Assembly: GCA_026874595.1 (NCBI GenBank)
Contig: CM049311.1
Coordinates: forward strand, 42,471,676-42,535,675
Direction: 5' to 3'
Source of the DNA: Sipunculus nudus
Taxonomy: Eukaryota; Annelida; Sipuncula; Golfingiida; Sipunculidae
DNA: 64,000 nucleotides
Shown here: in pieces, positions 47,698-58,388 of the stretch
Numbering within the stretch: the first letter of the stretch is position 1
Layout: each line of letters starts with the position of its first letter
Translations under genes and position numbers: made by a program
The notes under the pieces: model-generated
What the model saw: only the letters and a program-made list of their open reading frames with translations
Database searches by the model: none
Told to the model about the DNA's origin: nothing

Positions 47698-50600
47698 TTT
47701 TAGCGAACCTGTGAGCTTATGCGATGGTGTGGCGTCGTGCGTTGTGCGTCATCTGTATGTTAACCATAGCTATCTCAAAAACGGCAGGAGCTAGCATCAC
47801 CAAATATTTTGCAAATAATCAGTCATCCAAAAAACTATATCGGATTTTGTTTATTTTTTTTCTAACTGCATTTTCTTAGATTTTATAGGGAAAAAGCTAT
47901 AAAAGCTTTAAAAATCTTCTTCTCCGAAACTGTCCAGCAAAATTGTTCAATTTTTCACAGAAATGATCCTTGGAACAATCTTTCTTAAGTTTGTTTGAAT
48001 GGTTCCAGTTCAGAGATTTTTGGCCGAGTTACAAGAGGTTGAACTTTGTAACCTTTGCAAAAAAGCATATTAAAATTTAAATCTCAGAAACAGCTGGAGC
48101 TGTCATCACCAAATTTTATGCCAATGTTGGTCACATAAGTCATATCTGAAATTGAGGTATTGGTGGCGCCACCTGCATCGGCCTTTTTTGTACAGGGTCA
48201 TCTGTGCCTGTATCACACTGAGGGCTACAAAAAACTTCTTCTCTGAAACCATATGACCAAAATGTTTAATATTGCACAGAAATGATCCTAGGGTAGTACT
48301 TTCTGAAGTTTTTTCAAATGGTCACTTTTCAGTGACTTTTGGCTAATTTATGGAAAGCTGAATTTAGTCATATGCCATAACAGCCCATATTAGCTCAGTG
48401 GCTACAAAGATCTTCTTCTCAAAAACCACTTGGCCAAATTCTTAAATCTCACACATTAATTATCCTCAGATGTTGATAATTCAAGTTTGTTCAAATGGTT
48501 TTGGTTCAGTGCTTTTTGGCTGGGTTACGGGAAGCTGAACTTAGCCAGTTTGCTGTATCTTCCTGTATGAGTTATAAACCTGCAAAACGTTTTTCGACTG
48601 ATGCCACTGAAGCCAGTTTGTTAAATATTTTACAAAAATAATCCCTACAATTATTCTTATAATAAATGTCATAAATGGTTCCACATGAATGATTTTTGGC
48701 TGAATTATGGAGCTTGAATTGAGTCATTTTACCATATATGTTAGCTGTGTGATGCTGTTACATCTAGCCTGACACCAGTTTATCAGCATCTATTACATCA
48801 TGCCACTAGACATTTAGATTTCAGGTTATCTTTGGTTAATATTGACAAGAAAATTTTTTTAAAAGCTTTTAAAAAATTTAGATTTATCATTTAAGTTATT
48901 CATCATACAAGGCAATGTTACAATCATGGATATATAGCTCTCTGTGGCTATATAAAGACAACTGTACGTGGATTATAAATTATTGGTATCCCTACTCAAC
49001 TTAATTCAAAAATTTGCCATCAATGAGATATATTTGTATTTTAATTTTGCATTCAGTATGTATCCATAATAATTTTACATATATTCCTGATTTCTTTCTT
49101 ATAAAAAGTCTCCTAAAAAACATTTTGTATTGGGAAATAAATTTCAAAGTTATTACAAGAAGGGACCACTTTTGTGTACAGATGGCAGCACTTGGTTTAC
49201 CATTGGCAGATTGCCAGTGCCTTGATGTTGGCCATTAGCCAAGATGATGTCAGCTCTATAAATAGTTTTAGCACGGTGCCAGGATTGGAAGAAGTGCAGC
49301 CAAGTATAGGTCAAGAGTTCACTCAGTGCAGTAGCTGCATTCTATTTATAGCTTTGGCAGACTGCCAAATGTGTCTATTATGCAACAGGTCAAAAATTCA
49401 CTCAGTGCAGCTAGGTACAGGTCAAAAGGTCACTCGGGGGCAACTGCCTTACTCACCTTAGCCTTGTCAGCCCAGTGCATCAAACTCTGGGGAAGTTTGA
49501 TATATTGGATTGATATTTTTATCTATCTATGCGTCTTTGATGGTATTCTCATTTACAATCAGGTGGTGCCACCTACATTGACTTTTGCAGTGTATGCGCC
49601 TGCTTATTTCTACAGAGGAATTTGATATATCAGCCTAAAATTGGGCATGTTTATACATATCGGGTAGCTTTATAGTGTAGAAAACTGGTGGCGCCACCTA
49701 CAATAATTTTTGCACAGTGTATGTCCCTGCTTATTTCATAGGAGGGGTTTGTTTGACATACTGGTGGTGCCAGCTACAATCATTGTATCCGCCAAAACAG
49801 AGTTTTGCGGATACTGTTTTCAGTCGGAGGCCGACGCTGCCACCATCGCCGTATAGGTTTCCGGAGAACTCCTCCATAACCACTGGGCAGAATTTTTTAA
49901 AATTCGGAATTATGATTGGTCACATGTGAACTGCTTCGCCCTCATTTTTGGTTGACCTCTGACCTTTCCTCTCTGCCCAGCGTCCATTTGTGTGTCTGTT
50001 TCCACACATAAACCCACATATCTCAGGAACCGTTTGACCGATATGCTAAAGATTTTGCACAAATGTAGCCCTTGGAAAGCTTTATAACATACACTAAAAA
50101 TGGTGGCGCCACCTGCAACCATTTTTGCACAGCATCCATCTGTTCATCAGCCTTGGGATAAAAACACTCATGTCTCTGCATTGGTTGGACTTATCCACCT
50201 AAAATCTTGCATGTGTATACATTCTGGACAGCTTTCTTGATTTTATGACAGGTGGCGCCACCTATGTTCACGTTTAAGCTGCAGACATCAAAGCTCATAT
50301 CTTGGGAACCATTTGACCAGTTGGGCCAAAATTTTGCATGTGTATAGATCTCCCGTAGCTCTTTATCATATGCAAAACTGGTGGTGCCACCTGCCACAAT
50401 TTTTGCACAGCGTCCACCTGTTCATCTGCCATGGGATAAAATCACTCATATCTCGGCAGTGGTTTGACTTATCCACCTGATATTTTGCAGGTTTATACAT
50501 CCTTGACAGCTTTCTTGATTTTATGACAGGTGGCGCCACCTACATTCACGTTTAAGCTGCAGACATCCAAGCTCATATCTCGGAAACCGTTTGACCAGTT

Positions 50601-51495
50601 GGACCAATATTTTGCATATGTATAGATCTCCCATAGCTCTTTATCAAATGCAAAACTGGTGGTGCCACCTGCCACTATTTTTGCACAGCGTCCATCTGTT
50701 CATCTGCCTTGGGATAAAATCACTCATATCTCAGCAGTGGTTTGACATACCCCCCTGAAATTTTGCATGTGTATAGATCTCACATAGCTCTTAATCATAC
50801 ACAAAATTGGTGGTGCCATCTGCCACCATTTTTGCACAGCGTCTGTCTGTTTGTCTGCCGTGGGCTAAAATCACTCATATCTCAGTAGTGGTTTGACTTA
50901 TCCACCTGAAATTTTGCATGTTTATACATCTTGGATAGCTTTCTGGATTTTTTGGCAGGTGGCGTCACCTACATTTATGTATATGCTGCAGACATTCAGG
51001 CTTATATAACAGGACTGGTTTGACTTATTCCCCTGAAATTTTGCATGTGTATAGATCTCATATCTCTGCATTGGTTGGACTTATCCACCTGAAATTTTGC
51101 ATGTGTATACATCTTGGACAGCTTTCTTGATATTATGACAGGTGGCGCCACCTACATACACATTTCGGCTGCAGACATCCAGGCTATTATCCAACACACC
51201 TCACTCTATTCCTCTTGCCACTCAATCTATTCCTCACTTCACCTTTCCCACTCTGATTTTGGCAGATACAGGTAGATGCTTGTTGACTACCCATATTCTA
51301 GTTTTTGTGTTGTGTGCACCCATGCCAGAATTGCAGCAGGGATGTATGTTTAATTGTTTCTTGTTCTAGGTGTTTAGTACTTGCATTGTTCATATACATG
51401 TTACACATGTTCTTGAAAAGTAATGGTCCAGCATTGAAGCATTATACCTGGTGTAATCTCATTGCACAGGTTTGCATTAGGCCTGTAGGCCTTGT
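47698..51495 (+). mobile_element. HLN-A, single head, inside HLN-B
   Basis: The head repeat GCGAACCTGTG (47703-47713) and the tail CACAGGTTTGC with AGGCCTGTAGGCCTTGT bound it. There is no second internal head, unlike the copies at 29753 and 38157. HLN-C occupies 49783-51301. Non-coding. Confidence 0.88.
49783..51301 (+). mobile_element. HLN-C, complete, innermost level of the nest
   Basis: It starts TTGTATCCGCCAAAAC with a GTTTTGCGGATAC hairpin partner, and ends TTGACTACCCATATTCTAG. Rejoined flanks match the HLN-A phrase at about 33290-33310 (CTACAATCATTTTTGTG), an exact empty site. A DR1-like motif lies at 49953-49965, and GGTGGCGCCACC palindromes near 50103, 50247, 50530 and 51140. Confidence 0.88.
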
Positions 51496-51678
51496 TTAAG
51501 TTTATGCATTTTTTCTTTATTTTTGAAATATATATAAATGCAGACACAATCTTGGCCTGTTGGTTAATCTGTTTGATGCTTCAGTTGAATGGGTATATAC
51601 TACCATTCAGATGATAAAATTTCCTTTTGCGAATCTCTTCCCAGTCAGCTGAGCGTCATGACCCATGGGTCACTTGTT

Positions 51679-52227
51679 CTTAGCTGGGATAGCAATTGGT
51701 TTTGATGGCGCTGCTTGGGGTCTACATTTTTCTGGTGTGTTATTCTGTATCATTTCAAGGTGATTACAATTTAGTGGAGGTTTCATCTCTTCCAATGCCT
51801 GTGTTTGCTACCCAGGGGGTGGCTCATGATGGCTGCTCTGTATGCCTTCAACCGCACTAGAGATTGAGAACACCTCATCTGCCTGTATTCTTACAAGTCC
51901 CATTTTTTCACAGGCATGACCTGACAGCAGGGCTGGTTTATCTTTCATTACGCTCTCAGGTAATACCTGGAATATCAGTGTTTCATATTTGTCCTTGCGT
52001 TCACATATCAGCTCTATCTGTCCTAATGGCTTAAGTGGTTTGGCATTACCATATGGGTACAGTAAGTATGGTGAACGGGCCAATTTCACTGTTGATGAGA
52101 GATCATAGATTGACTTGGCAGAGATTGTGTTACACATCGCTGCGGTATCTATCTGGAATTTCATCGAAGAGAACACAGTCCCAGTGATTGACACAGAAAG
52201 GTAAGCAAAGTATCTCTTCTTCCTCAC
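51679..52227 (-). pseudogene. Gypsy G2 aspartic protease region
   Basis: Minus strand. It encodes a retropepsin-like segment: MKFQIDTAAMCN stands where D-T/S-G-A is expected, so the active-site Gly is Ala. A downstream flap-like and hydrophobic region (ALLSGHACEKMGLV) follows. An in-frame TAG lies at 51808-51810, after which the same frame continues to the HLN-B junction at 51679. It is in frame with gag, separated from it by one TAA (52267-52269). The protease would cut the polyprotein in the particle; this copy is probably inactive. Confidence 0.75.
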
Positions 52228-52266
52228 TGGCTCTTGGAGGCTAAAGGTGTTTGTGTTCTCAAGTGA

Positions 52267-53163
52267 TTAGACTGGTAACTTCTCTGTAAATGATAAATTA
52301 TCACAGTCTTCAGTTTGAAGATGGTGTAGGAGTGCCTTGTTGTTACTTTCATGATCAGAATTGTCTTGGTATGTGGGATCTCTGAACCCCCTACCTCTAC
52401 CTAGGCTTCTCCCACGACCTCTGCTGAATTGTGGGCGATATCTCTGTTCTTTGTCAGATTTCTGCATATTAAGGTCACCCTGTGGACAAACTTTAGCGAA
52501 GTGGTCATAGCCGTAGCACCGAATACACCTTTTGCCTTTAGCGGGGCATAATTTCCATGCATGAGGCTGCACTATCAATTAAATCATTTGCCTTCTTGGC
52601 TGACTCCAGTGCCTTAGCTTCAGTGACAACATCAAACATGGACTTTTTTCTTTTATCTGGTTTCAAATGTGTTTTTAACAGTTCAGTCCTAATTCCACCA
52701 TCCTGGAGCCCAAAAACAAATTTATCTCGGCACATTTCATCTTCTAATGTGCCATACTCACATAAACTACTGGCCTGTTTTACTCTCACTTCCCATTCCT
52801 GTACAGTGTCTGAATGATTCTGAGTGAGCTTCCAGAATTTATATTTGTCAGTCATCAAAGAACTGCCACTTGTACCAGTGTAGTGATTTCTCAGTTTTTC
52901 CATGAGTATCCATGGTTTTGCATGATCCTCATCAGATATCTGAGGTTCCAACGTATAGCGTATCACTTGCAGGGTCCATCTGGCACTGCCGATCACAGGG
53001 CGGCCAGTTCCAGTAGTGGTTTTTTATAATGTTCTGAACTAGTGGGGCTCTGTGCAAGGTCCCTGTACTCAGACTGAATACAATAGTCATTAAATCTTAC
53101 CTCAAAGTTCTTGAAATTCTCTATAATATTGCCAGAAAGTTTCAGTTCTGGTCGTTTTGCCAT
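52267..53163 (-). pseudogene. Gypsy G2 gag
   Basis: Minus strand. The start is ATG at 53161-53163 (MAKRPELKLSG), 130 bases after the PBS. A stop near 52994 and a shift there, plus another near 52560, break it. The middle part (52996-52538) is capsid-like, with WRVK-type helical text (VQEWEVRVKQASSLCEYG). The C-terminal part has one zinc knuckle CIRCYGYDHFAKVC (CX2CX4HX4C) followed by an Arg/Gly-rich tract (GRGRSLGRGRGFRD), as in nucleocapsid proteins that package RNA. It reads to TAA at 52267. Confidence 0.82.
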
Positions 53164-53292
53164 GGTTGCGTGGCTGACAAGCGGGCGATAATAGGGGCTG
53201 TATAACGTTTCGCCTGACGCTCCGTGAGAGACGAATCAGCTGCGAGTAGTCTTGTCTTACCAGCTCTCAGAGGCGTTTTGGTGAGTTCTTAG

Positions 53293-53307
53293 CCACTCCT
53301 GACACCA
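53293..53307 (-). other. Primer-binding site of gypsy G2, tRNA-Leu type
   Basis: Minus strand TGGTGTCAGGAGTGG lies immediately after the 5' LTR. It is complementary to the 3' end of a leucine tRNA as I recall it from vertebrates (ending CCACTCCTGACA plus CCA). The priming tRNA assignment is from established knowledge. Confidence 0.75.
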
Positions 53308-53448
53308 TGTCACACAAACACGTAAAAGGGGTTGACTATCGTTTATTCCGTCTCATGTACAACCGGCCGCGGCTCAACCGCCAGCCCAAGTGTTCTGGTT
53401 TCTAGTCCCAATTCCCCGTGCGGCCATCTGGTGGCAGGCTTACCAACA
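53308..53448 (-). repeat. 5' LTR of gypsy G2 (141 bases)
   Basis: TG...CA bounded; nearly identical to 43065-43209 apart from about ten differences and a small indel. The LTRs are unusually short for a gypsy element. Confidence 0.9.
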
Positions 53449-53904
53449 ACCCTACTGGCCTTGGTTTATCACCATCCATTTGCATTAGTGCTGCGCCAAG
53501 CCCGTAACTGCTTGCGTCAGCTGAGACAATTGTTGGTTTGCCGATGTCAAAGTATGCTAGTGTCGGAGCGTCTGTTAGAAGGGTTTTCACCTCTGAGAAT
53601 GCCTTTTCCTGTGGGTTTTCCCATGTCCAGGAACTGTCCTTCTTCAAGAGATCATTTAGTGGCTGTAGCACTGTACTTAGGTTAGGAATGTATAGCCACC
53701 AAGGTAATTCACCATTCCAAGCAGTCTTTTCAGTTCTGTTACGTTGGTAGGAGCTTTGAGTTCTTTCACGGCTTTCACCTTGTCGGGTGAAGGACTCATG
53801 CCTGCGCTGCTAAACTGATGTCCAAGAAAGTCAAGCTTCTCTTGTCGGAATACACACTTCTCCTTGTTTAGCTTAAGTCCAGCCTCCTCAATGGTTTTGA
53901 ACAT
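53449..53904 (-). pseudogene. Gypsy G1 RT thumb and first half of RNase H
   Basis: Minus strand from 53904: LNKEKCVFRQEKLDFLGHQF, PDKVKAVKELKAPTN and LLGMVNYLGGY mark the RT connection. A one-base shift near 53690 leads into RNase H with the first acidic residue in IVSADASSYGLGAALMQ. The gene is interrupted at 53449 by G2 and resumes at 43064. A TGA near 53912 (probably from Trp) separates it from the upstream RT. Confidence 0.85.
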
Positions 53905-53913
53905 TTGGTTTAA

Positions 53914-55248
53914 TCAGGAATCATGTTCCTGCATATCTGTACCGGACACAAAGATATCATCCTGATAGACGGCTACGCCTGGGATACCTGACAGTATATA
54001 CGACATTCTGCGCTGAAATATCTCGCTTGCGGACGTTATCCCGAAAGGAAGCCGTGTAAACATGTACCGTCCAAACGGCTTCATGAAAGTGGTTAGCATA
54101 CAACTATTTTCATCTAGTGGGAGTTCGAAAGATCCACTTGCCGCATCAAGTGACATAAATACAGTTGCGCCCTTAAGCTCTGATACAATATCCTGTATGG
54201 TCGGCAAAGTGTATCTCTCCCGCTTCACTGCGCGGTTAAGCTGTCTCAAATCAACGCAAATCCTTACGTTGCCATTTCGTTTCATGGAAACTGCCATGGG
54301 AGAACACCAATCTGTGGGTTTTGTGACCTTTTCTATGACACCCAGGGTCTCCATTCTGTCAAGTTCTGCCTGAACCTTTCCCATAAGAGGTAATGCAACT
54401 CTCCTAGCAACTGAGATATGGAAAGGGGTTGTCCCCTCTTTAAGAACGATTTTGACAGGTTCGCCCTTTACTAGGCCAAGTTCTCCAAATACATCACTTG
54501 TATTGCTTGATAAATGATCACAATTGCACTCGGCTATATTCAGAGTCAAGATGTTTAAAGTGGTGCACATCTTTCTGCTAAGCAGATTTCCAGCACTTTC
54601 GGTGACATAAATAGTGTCTCTATAATGTCTCCCTTTATAACGGAATTTTGTCTTGAATGATCCATAGCACTGTAGAGCTGTACCAGCAGCTGTTGTCAAC
54701 TGAGAACTAATTTTCGTCAAGGCTGGTTTAGTATGTATATTGTCATAAGTAGCTCTGGACATTACTGTTACATTGGCACCACAGTCAACCTTAAACACAG
54801 TTGAATTACCTTCTATTGGTAATGTCACAAACCAAGGATTTTTCTTGTCATCAGAACCACCATGATCTAAGAAGAAACTCTGATTGTTTTGACTGATTTG
54901 GTTAACTTCTCTGGTCGGTCTCCTTGTAGAGTTTACCTTGGTCCTACAGCATAAGGCAAAGTGTCCCCTTTTATGACATCTGCATTCAGCATTCATAGCT
55001 GGGCAACGGTTACATTCATGAAATTTATTACACCTGCCACACCTAGATTTGTTTTTGGTTGAGCTACTTCTGTGTGCATCTGAAGGGATTGACTTTGTTC
55101 TCTGAGCATATGATCTAGATTGTGTGTATGGGGGTCTATTCTTTCTCACCTCCTCTAAGTCTTTTGTATGAGTGCTAGATAACTCAGTCATTTGGCTCTT
55201 TACCTGCTCTGACTGTCGAGCCAGCTCTATGGCCATATCAAGTGTCAA
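53914..55248 (-). pseudogene. Gypsy G1 nucleocapsid, protease and reverse transcriptase
   Basis: A 444-codon open stretch on the minus strand. A Cys/His-rich nucleocapsid segment (CGRCNKFHECNRCPAMNAECRC, then KRGHFALCC) is followed by protease with VDCGANVTVM, where Cys replaces the usual Thr/Ser of the D-T/S-G motif. Then comes RT with VRICVDLRQLN, VFMSLDAASG (first Asp) and VYQDDIFVSG (YxDD active site). It is continuous with gag upstream except for a TAA at about 55273-55275. This is the most intact piece of G1. Confidence 0.9.
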
Positions 55249-55272
55249 ATCACGCTTAAGCTGCAGTTCCTG

Positions 55273-55635
55273 TTATAGCTGTGAACCCCTAAGACCAACT
55301 ACCAGTCTATCTCTAATATTCACTGTTTTGTGATCACCAAAGTTACATCTTCCTGCGAGGTCAAATAGTGCTCTGATATACTGCTCAATATTCTCCCCCT
55401 CGCCCTGATTGCGCTGATTAAAGATGGCGTGCTCATGTATATAGTTGGGGGTCGGGCAGAAATGTTCATCAAATTTAGTGAGAACGGTATCAAAACGCGC
55501 CTGTTCGGTGGCTGACAGAGCAAAACGGTCCAAAATTGTCTCTGCATCTGGCCCCATGGTGTATATTAATGTACTCACTTGTACATCGCCTGCTTCTGTG
55601 TCTATGTTACCACCCGCAGTCCGGGAACTGGCAGC
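55273..55635 (-). pseudogene. Gypsy G1 gag remnant
   Basis: Minus strand. Capsid-like text (YTMGPDAETILDRF, FDEHFCPTPNYIHEHAIFNQ, IEQYIRALFDLAGRCNFG) without its N-terminus. It ends at a TAA and continues in frame into the nucleocapsid. The upstream end abuts the LTR fragment at 55636. Confidence 0.75.
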
Positions 55636-55719
55636 TGCAAGGACAGAGAGAGGATAATGGCATAAAATGAGCGGCCAAACACAAGATGCCTGTTCACGGT
55701 TTAATTGAAGCAACACTCT
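55636..55719 (-). repeat. G3-type LTR fragment (84 bases)
   Basis: Nearly identical to the last 84 bases of the G3 LTR at 58389, ending CTCTGTCCTTGCA on the minus strand. The rest of the LTR is absent. It abuts G1 gag directly. Confidence 0.7.
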
Positions 55720-55722
55720 CTC

Positions 55723-55751
55723 GCAACATCTACATGTTGCGTAGATGTTGC
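55723..55751. repeat. Perfect 11-base inverted repeat
   Basis: GCAACATCTAC and GTAGATGTTGC flank a 7-base spacer; it would form a strong hairpin at the edge of the LTR fragment. Confidence 0.8.
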
Positions 55752-56217
55752 ATTACATATGATAAACGGACAAACATACTAACACAATTCACAGTGGCTC
55801 ATCCTCTGTCTAGGAGTTTAACAGAAACATAAATCTCTTCTTGGCTCACCTTTTGTCTAGGGGTTAACATCAACATACTTAATATACATGAGAACATAAA
55901 CATATTAATATACAAGAGAACATAAGACTTTAATATGCAAGACAACAGAGACATATTAATATACAAGACAACCTCATCACCTCGTGTAATCTCCCTGACT
56001 CTGTTACACATGTTTATAACCTCATAGTTCAATATTAGACCATAGGGACACAACTACAAACCTGTTATACAATGTAATGCTGCACACGTGTAACATTCAT
56101 CAAGTACAGAATTAGTGAGAAGGTCAGGCTTGTTACTAAAGTAATAGGGACTGTCATCAGATCAGTAAATATGGTAATAAAGAATGTAACCAGACAAGAA
56201 GTATGTGTATTAACCAT
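55752..56217. other. No gene recognised
   Basis: AT-rich sequence with repeated TTAATATACAAGA-type phrases (about 55870-55970). Confidence 0.5.
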
Positions 56218-56225
56218 GTCTCTTA

Positions 56226-57069
56226 TAGGGTTGGGACGGTTACCGGTATACAGTATTATCACGATATCTGACAGCTACGGTTATCATACCGTCAACTTTC
56301 CTATTATTGCGATATCACGATATCAATATTTGTTCACGATTTTGGTTCACAAGCAAGCCCTTGAAGTTCAAAATAAATTTATTTCAAAGAATCACATTTA
56401 TTTTTATAAACCACATGTATTTGAATACACGCGTATGGGTGGAACCGTGTGCCTACAGACTTCGGGATTAGTCGGAAATGTCCGAAAGTAGCAGGATGAA
56501 TCAGAGGACAAAAGCTTGAAAATTCCAGGAGAAAATAACATTATAATGAAAGGGCAATAAATACACATGTTTATGCTTTTATTGCATGGAACGAAAATGT
56601 CAACATAAAAGTGTCACCACTGAATCGAACATTCCATACGGGTTGCATATTTTGCCATATACAATTGGGATGGTATATTTAGCCATGAATGATTGGTATG
56701 ACACGCTCTCCGAAAATTCGCCGGGATTCTCCGGCTTTTATGTAGCTAAAGGAAACTGATGGACAAGCGTGATTCTACGATGGGGGCAGGACTTCCCGCG
56801 CCTCAAGCTTGCACACCTGCAGGACCTTCATGCAACTTACATCACTTAATGAGTCAATCTGTGGTACTGGCCAATAGGTATAAATGATATTAATACTTAA
56901 CCCCTTGTATAAAGTCAAGAATTTAAAGGCGGTTGTTATAAATATCATTATTGATGGCTTATTAATGCCATTATATATAATTAAAAATATTGCGATATCA
57001 CGGTATATCGCGATAAAATTTGAATAATTATCATGATATCAAAAACCCATATCGTCCCAACAATATATA
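56226..57069. mobile_element. Non-autonomous hAT element with 8-base target duplication
   Basis: GTCTCTTA flanks it at 56218-56225 and 57070-57077. The ends share GTTGGGACG in inverted orientation. The interior is rich in CGATATCACG-type inverted phrases near both ends. 844 bases, no transposase. Confidence 0.85.
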
Positions 57070-57077
57070 GTCTCTTA

Positions 57078-58388
57078 ACATGAAATTTGCATGAAGTTGA
57101 TCAATAAAGGTGCATCTTGGTACTGGATAATAACAGTAATAATATAGATAAAGGTAACACATTCAACAAAGGGTGCAACACTTCAGATACCGTTAAACAA
57201 TCAATACATTTAAACTCAACCATATATGACACTGGTTTCATCTATCACCGGTGGTGGCGCCACCTAGTAGCACTCAGACTACCTATACTTCAAAGGCAAA
57301 CCACAAGTTTTATGCCTGGCTCCCCCTCAGCCAGGACCTGCTGACAGAGGTACAAATCTGGAAACCTTGTGCAGTTACTCAACTACAATTGTAACTAAGT
57401 CACTACCTGGACACAAATACAAACAACCAGACTGATTTAATGTAAGGACTTATAATAGACATATTAATTCAAACTACCTGTACTCTGATATTTCTATATG
57501 CAGCAATAGGTCCTTCTGGTCACAATCCAAATAATATTGACCATCTAAAATATACTCTGGGTTCTCCAGGGTTGATAATACAAGGCACCAGGTGTGGTTA
57601 CTGCACCACATCCTTTACATCAGGGTACTGGCTAATCTGACACTTAACATGCATTAATACCAACCATCAAACTATTGTTATGTGGGTAATAAACACTGCC
57701 AAATGTAACTGACAAGGTCATGACTGTCCACAGCAACATCATGTTTATCTGTAATATCAAGCATCAGTACAATAATCTAGTAAGTCTAACAATATCCAAA
57801 TATTCAAGTTTTCTCATAAACTGGTCCTTATAAGAGCCAACAATTAAACCCTGTTCTACCAACCCATTGACTGTAGCTGCTAGATGTATTTAGAACTCTT
57901 TAAGAATATTACACCAACCTGGTGGTCCTACATCAGATGTCAAACAAACAGCTCTGACTAGAAATAGAATATACTGCCATCTTACGGCAGCACTCTGAAC
58001 TACTAGCATGGCTTTATGTGAAATGCACTGCTGCCATCTTACGGCAGCCCTAAGAATAACCAGCGTTGCATCATTTCTGGGATAGATCCCTACTTTCGTA
58101 CTTTTAACTTTAAACAATGGTGTCTATTGGCTCAACAACACTTCTATTATCATTATGACATATAAATCCCTAGTGACGATGGTTCAACGAAACACAAAGC
58201 AATACCGTCTGTCATGAAAATACAATGCCGCCATCTTGGTCAATTTTACAATTGTAGCGGGAGCCATCGGATCGACGCAACTTCAGAACACCAGATAATA
58301 CAGTTACACATCCTGATCAACAGGTTAACGATATATTATGGAGATCCTACATGTTAATAACCCGCATGATGGCAAAGGTATCCTTACC
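57078..58388. other. No gene recognised; short repeats
   Basis: It contains one GGTGGCGCCACC palindrome near 57245, outside any complete HLN element that I can see, and two copies of CTGCCATCTTACGGCAG (about 57974 and 58031). No supported ORF. Confidence 0.5.

Larger units (their letters stand above)
46339..51677 (+). mobile_element. HLN-B inside gypsy G2, with HLN-A and HLN-C inside it
   Basis: The subterminal repeat GCTCAGCTGACT (46344-46355) has an inverted partner at 51643-51654 (AGTCAGCTGAGC). The palindrome TGACCCATGGGTCA (51659-51672) precedes CTTGT. The host frame of G2 is restored when it is removed leaving TT. Its body is three ~340-base units with TTAACAGGGCACAAA-type phrases, interrupted by HLN-A at 47698-51495. 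Non-coding. Confidence 0.9.
43065..53448 (-). mobile_element. Gypsy G2, full-length LTR retrotransposon, nested
   Basis: The LTRs (53308-53448 and 43065-43209) flank gag, protease, RT, RNase H and integrase in gypsy order. There is a primer-binding site and a polypurine tract. It inserted in the RNase H gene of G1: flanking tetranucleotides GGGT and GCGT (minus strand) look like a 4-base target duplication with one later change, and removing the element restores the G1 frame. Without the HLN-B insert (46339-51677) it is about 5.05 kb. Every gene carries stops or shifts. Confidence 0.92.
36984..55635 (-). mobile_element. Gypsy G1, outermost element of the nest, 5' end lost
   Basis: A minus-strand Ty3/gypsy element. 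It has a 3' LTR (36984-37184) and a polypurine tract, integrase, RNase H, RT, protease and gag remnants in the normal order gag-PR-RT-RH-IN. HLN-A (38157-42148) splits integrase and gypsy G2 (43065-53448) splits RNase H. Its own remaining sequence is about 4.3 kb. The 5' LTR and the start of gag are missing: at 55636 the sequence becomes an LTR fragment of the G3 family. It inserted into the 145-base array. Confidence 0.85.

Noticed and set aside
56171-56491. 106-residue ORF inside the hAT element
   Set aside because: It starts outside and ends inside the 844-base element and crosses its target duplication; no domain is seen.
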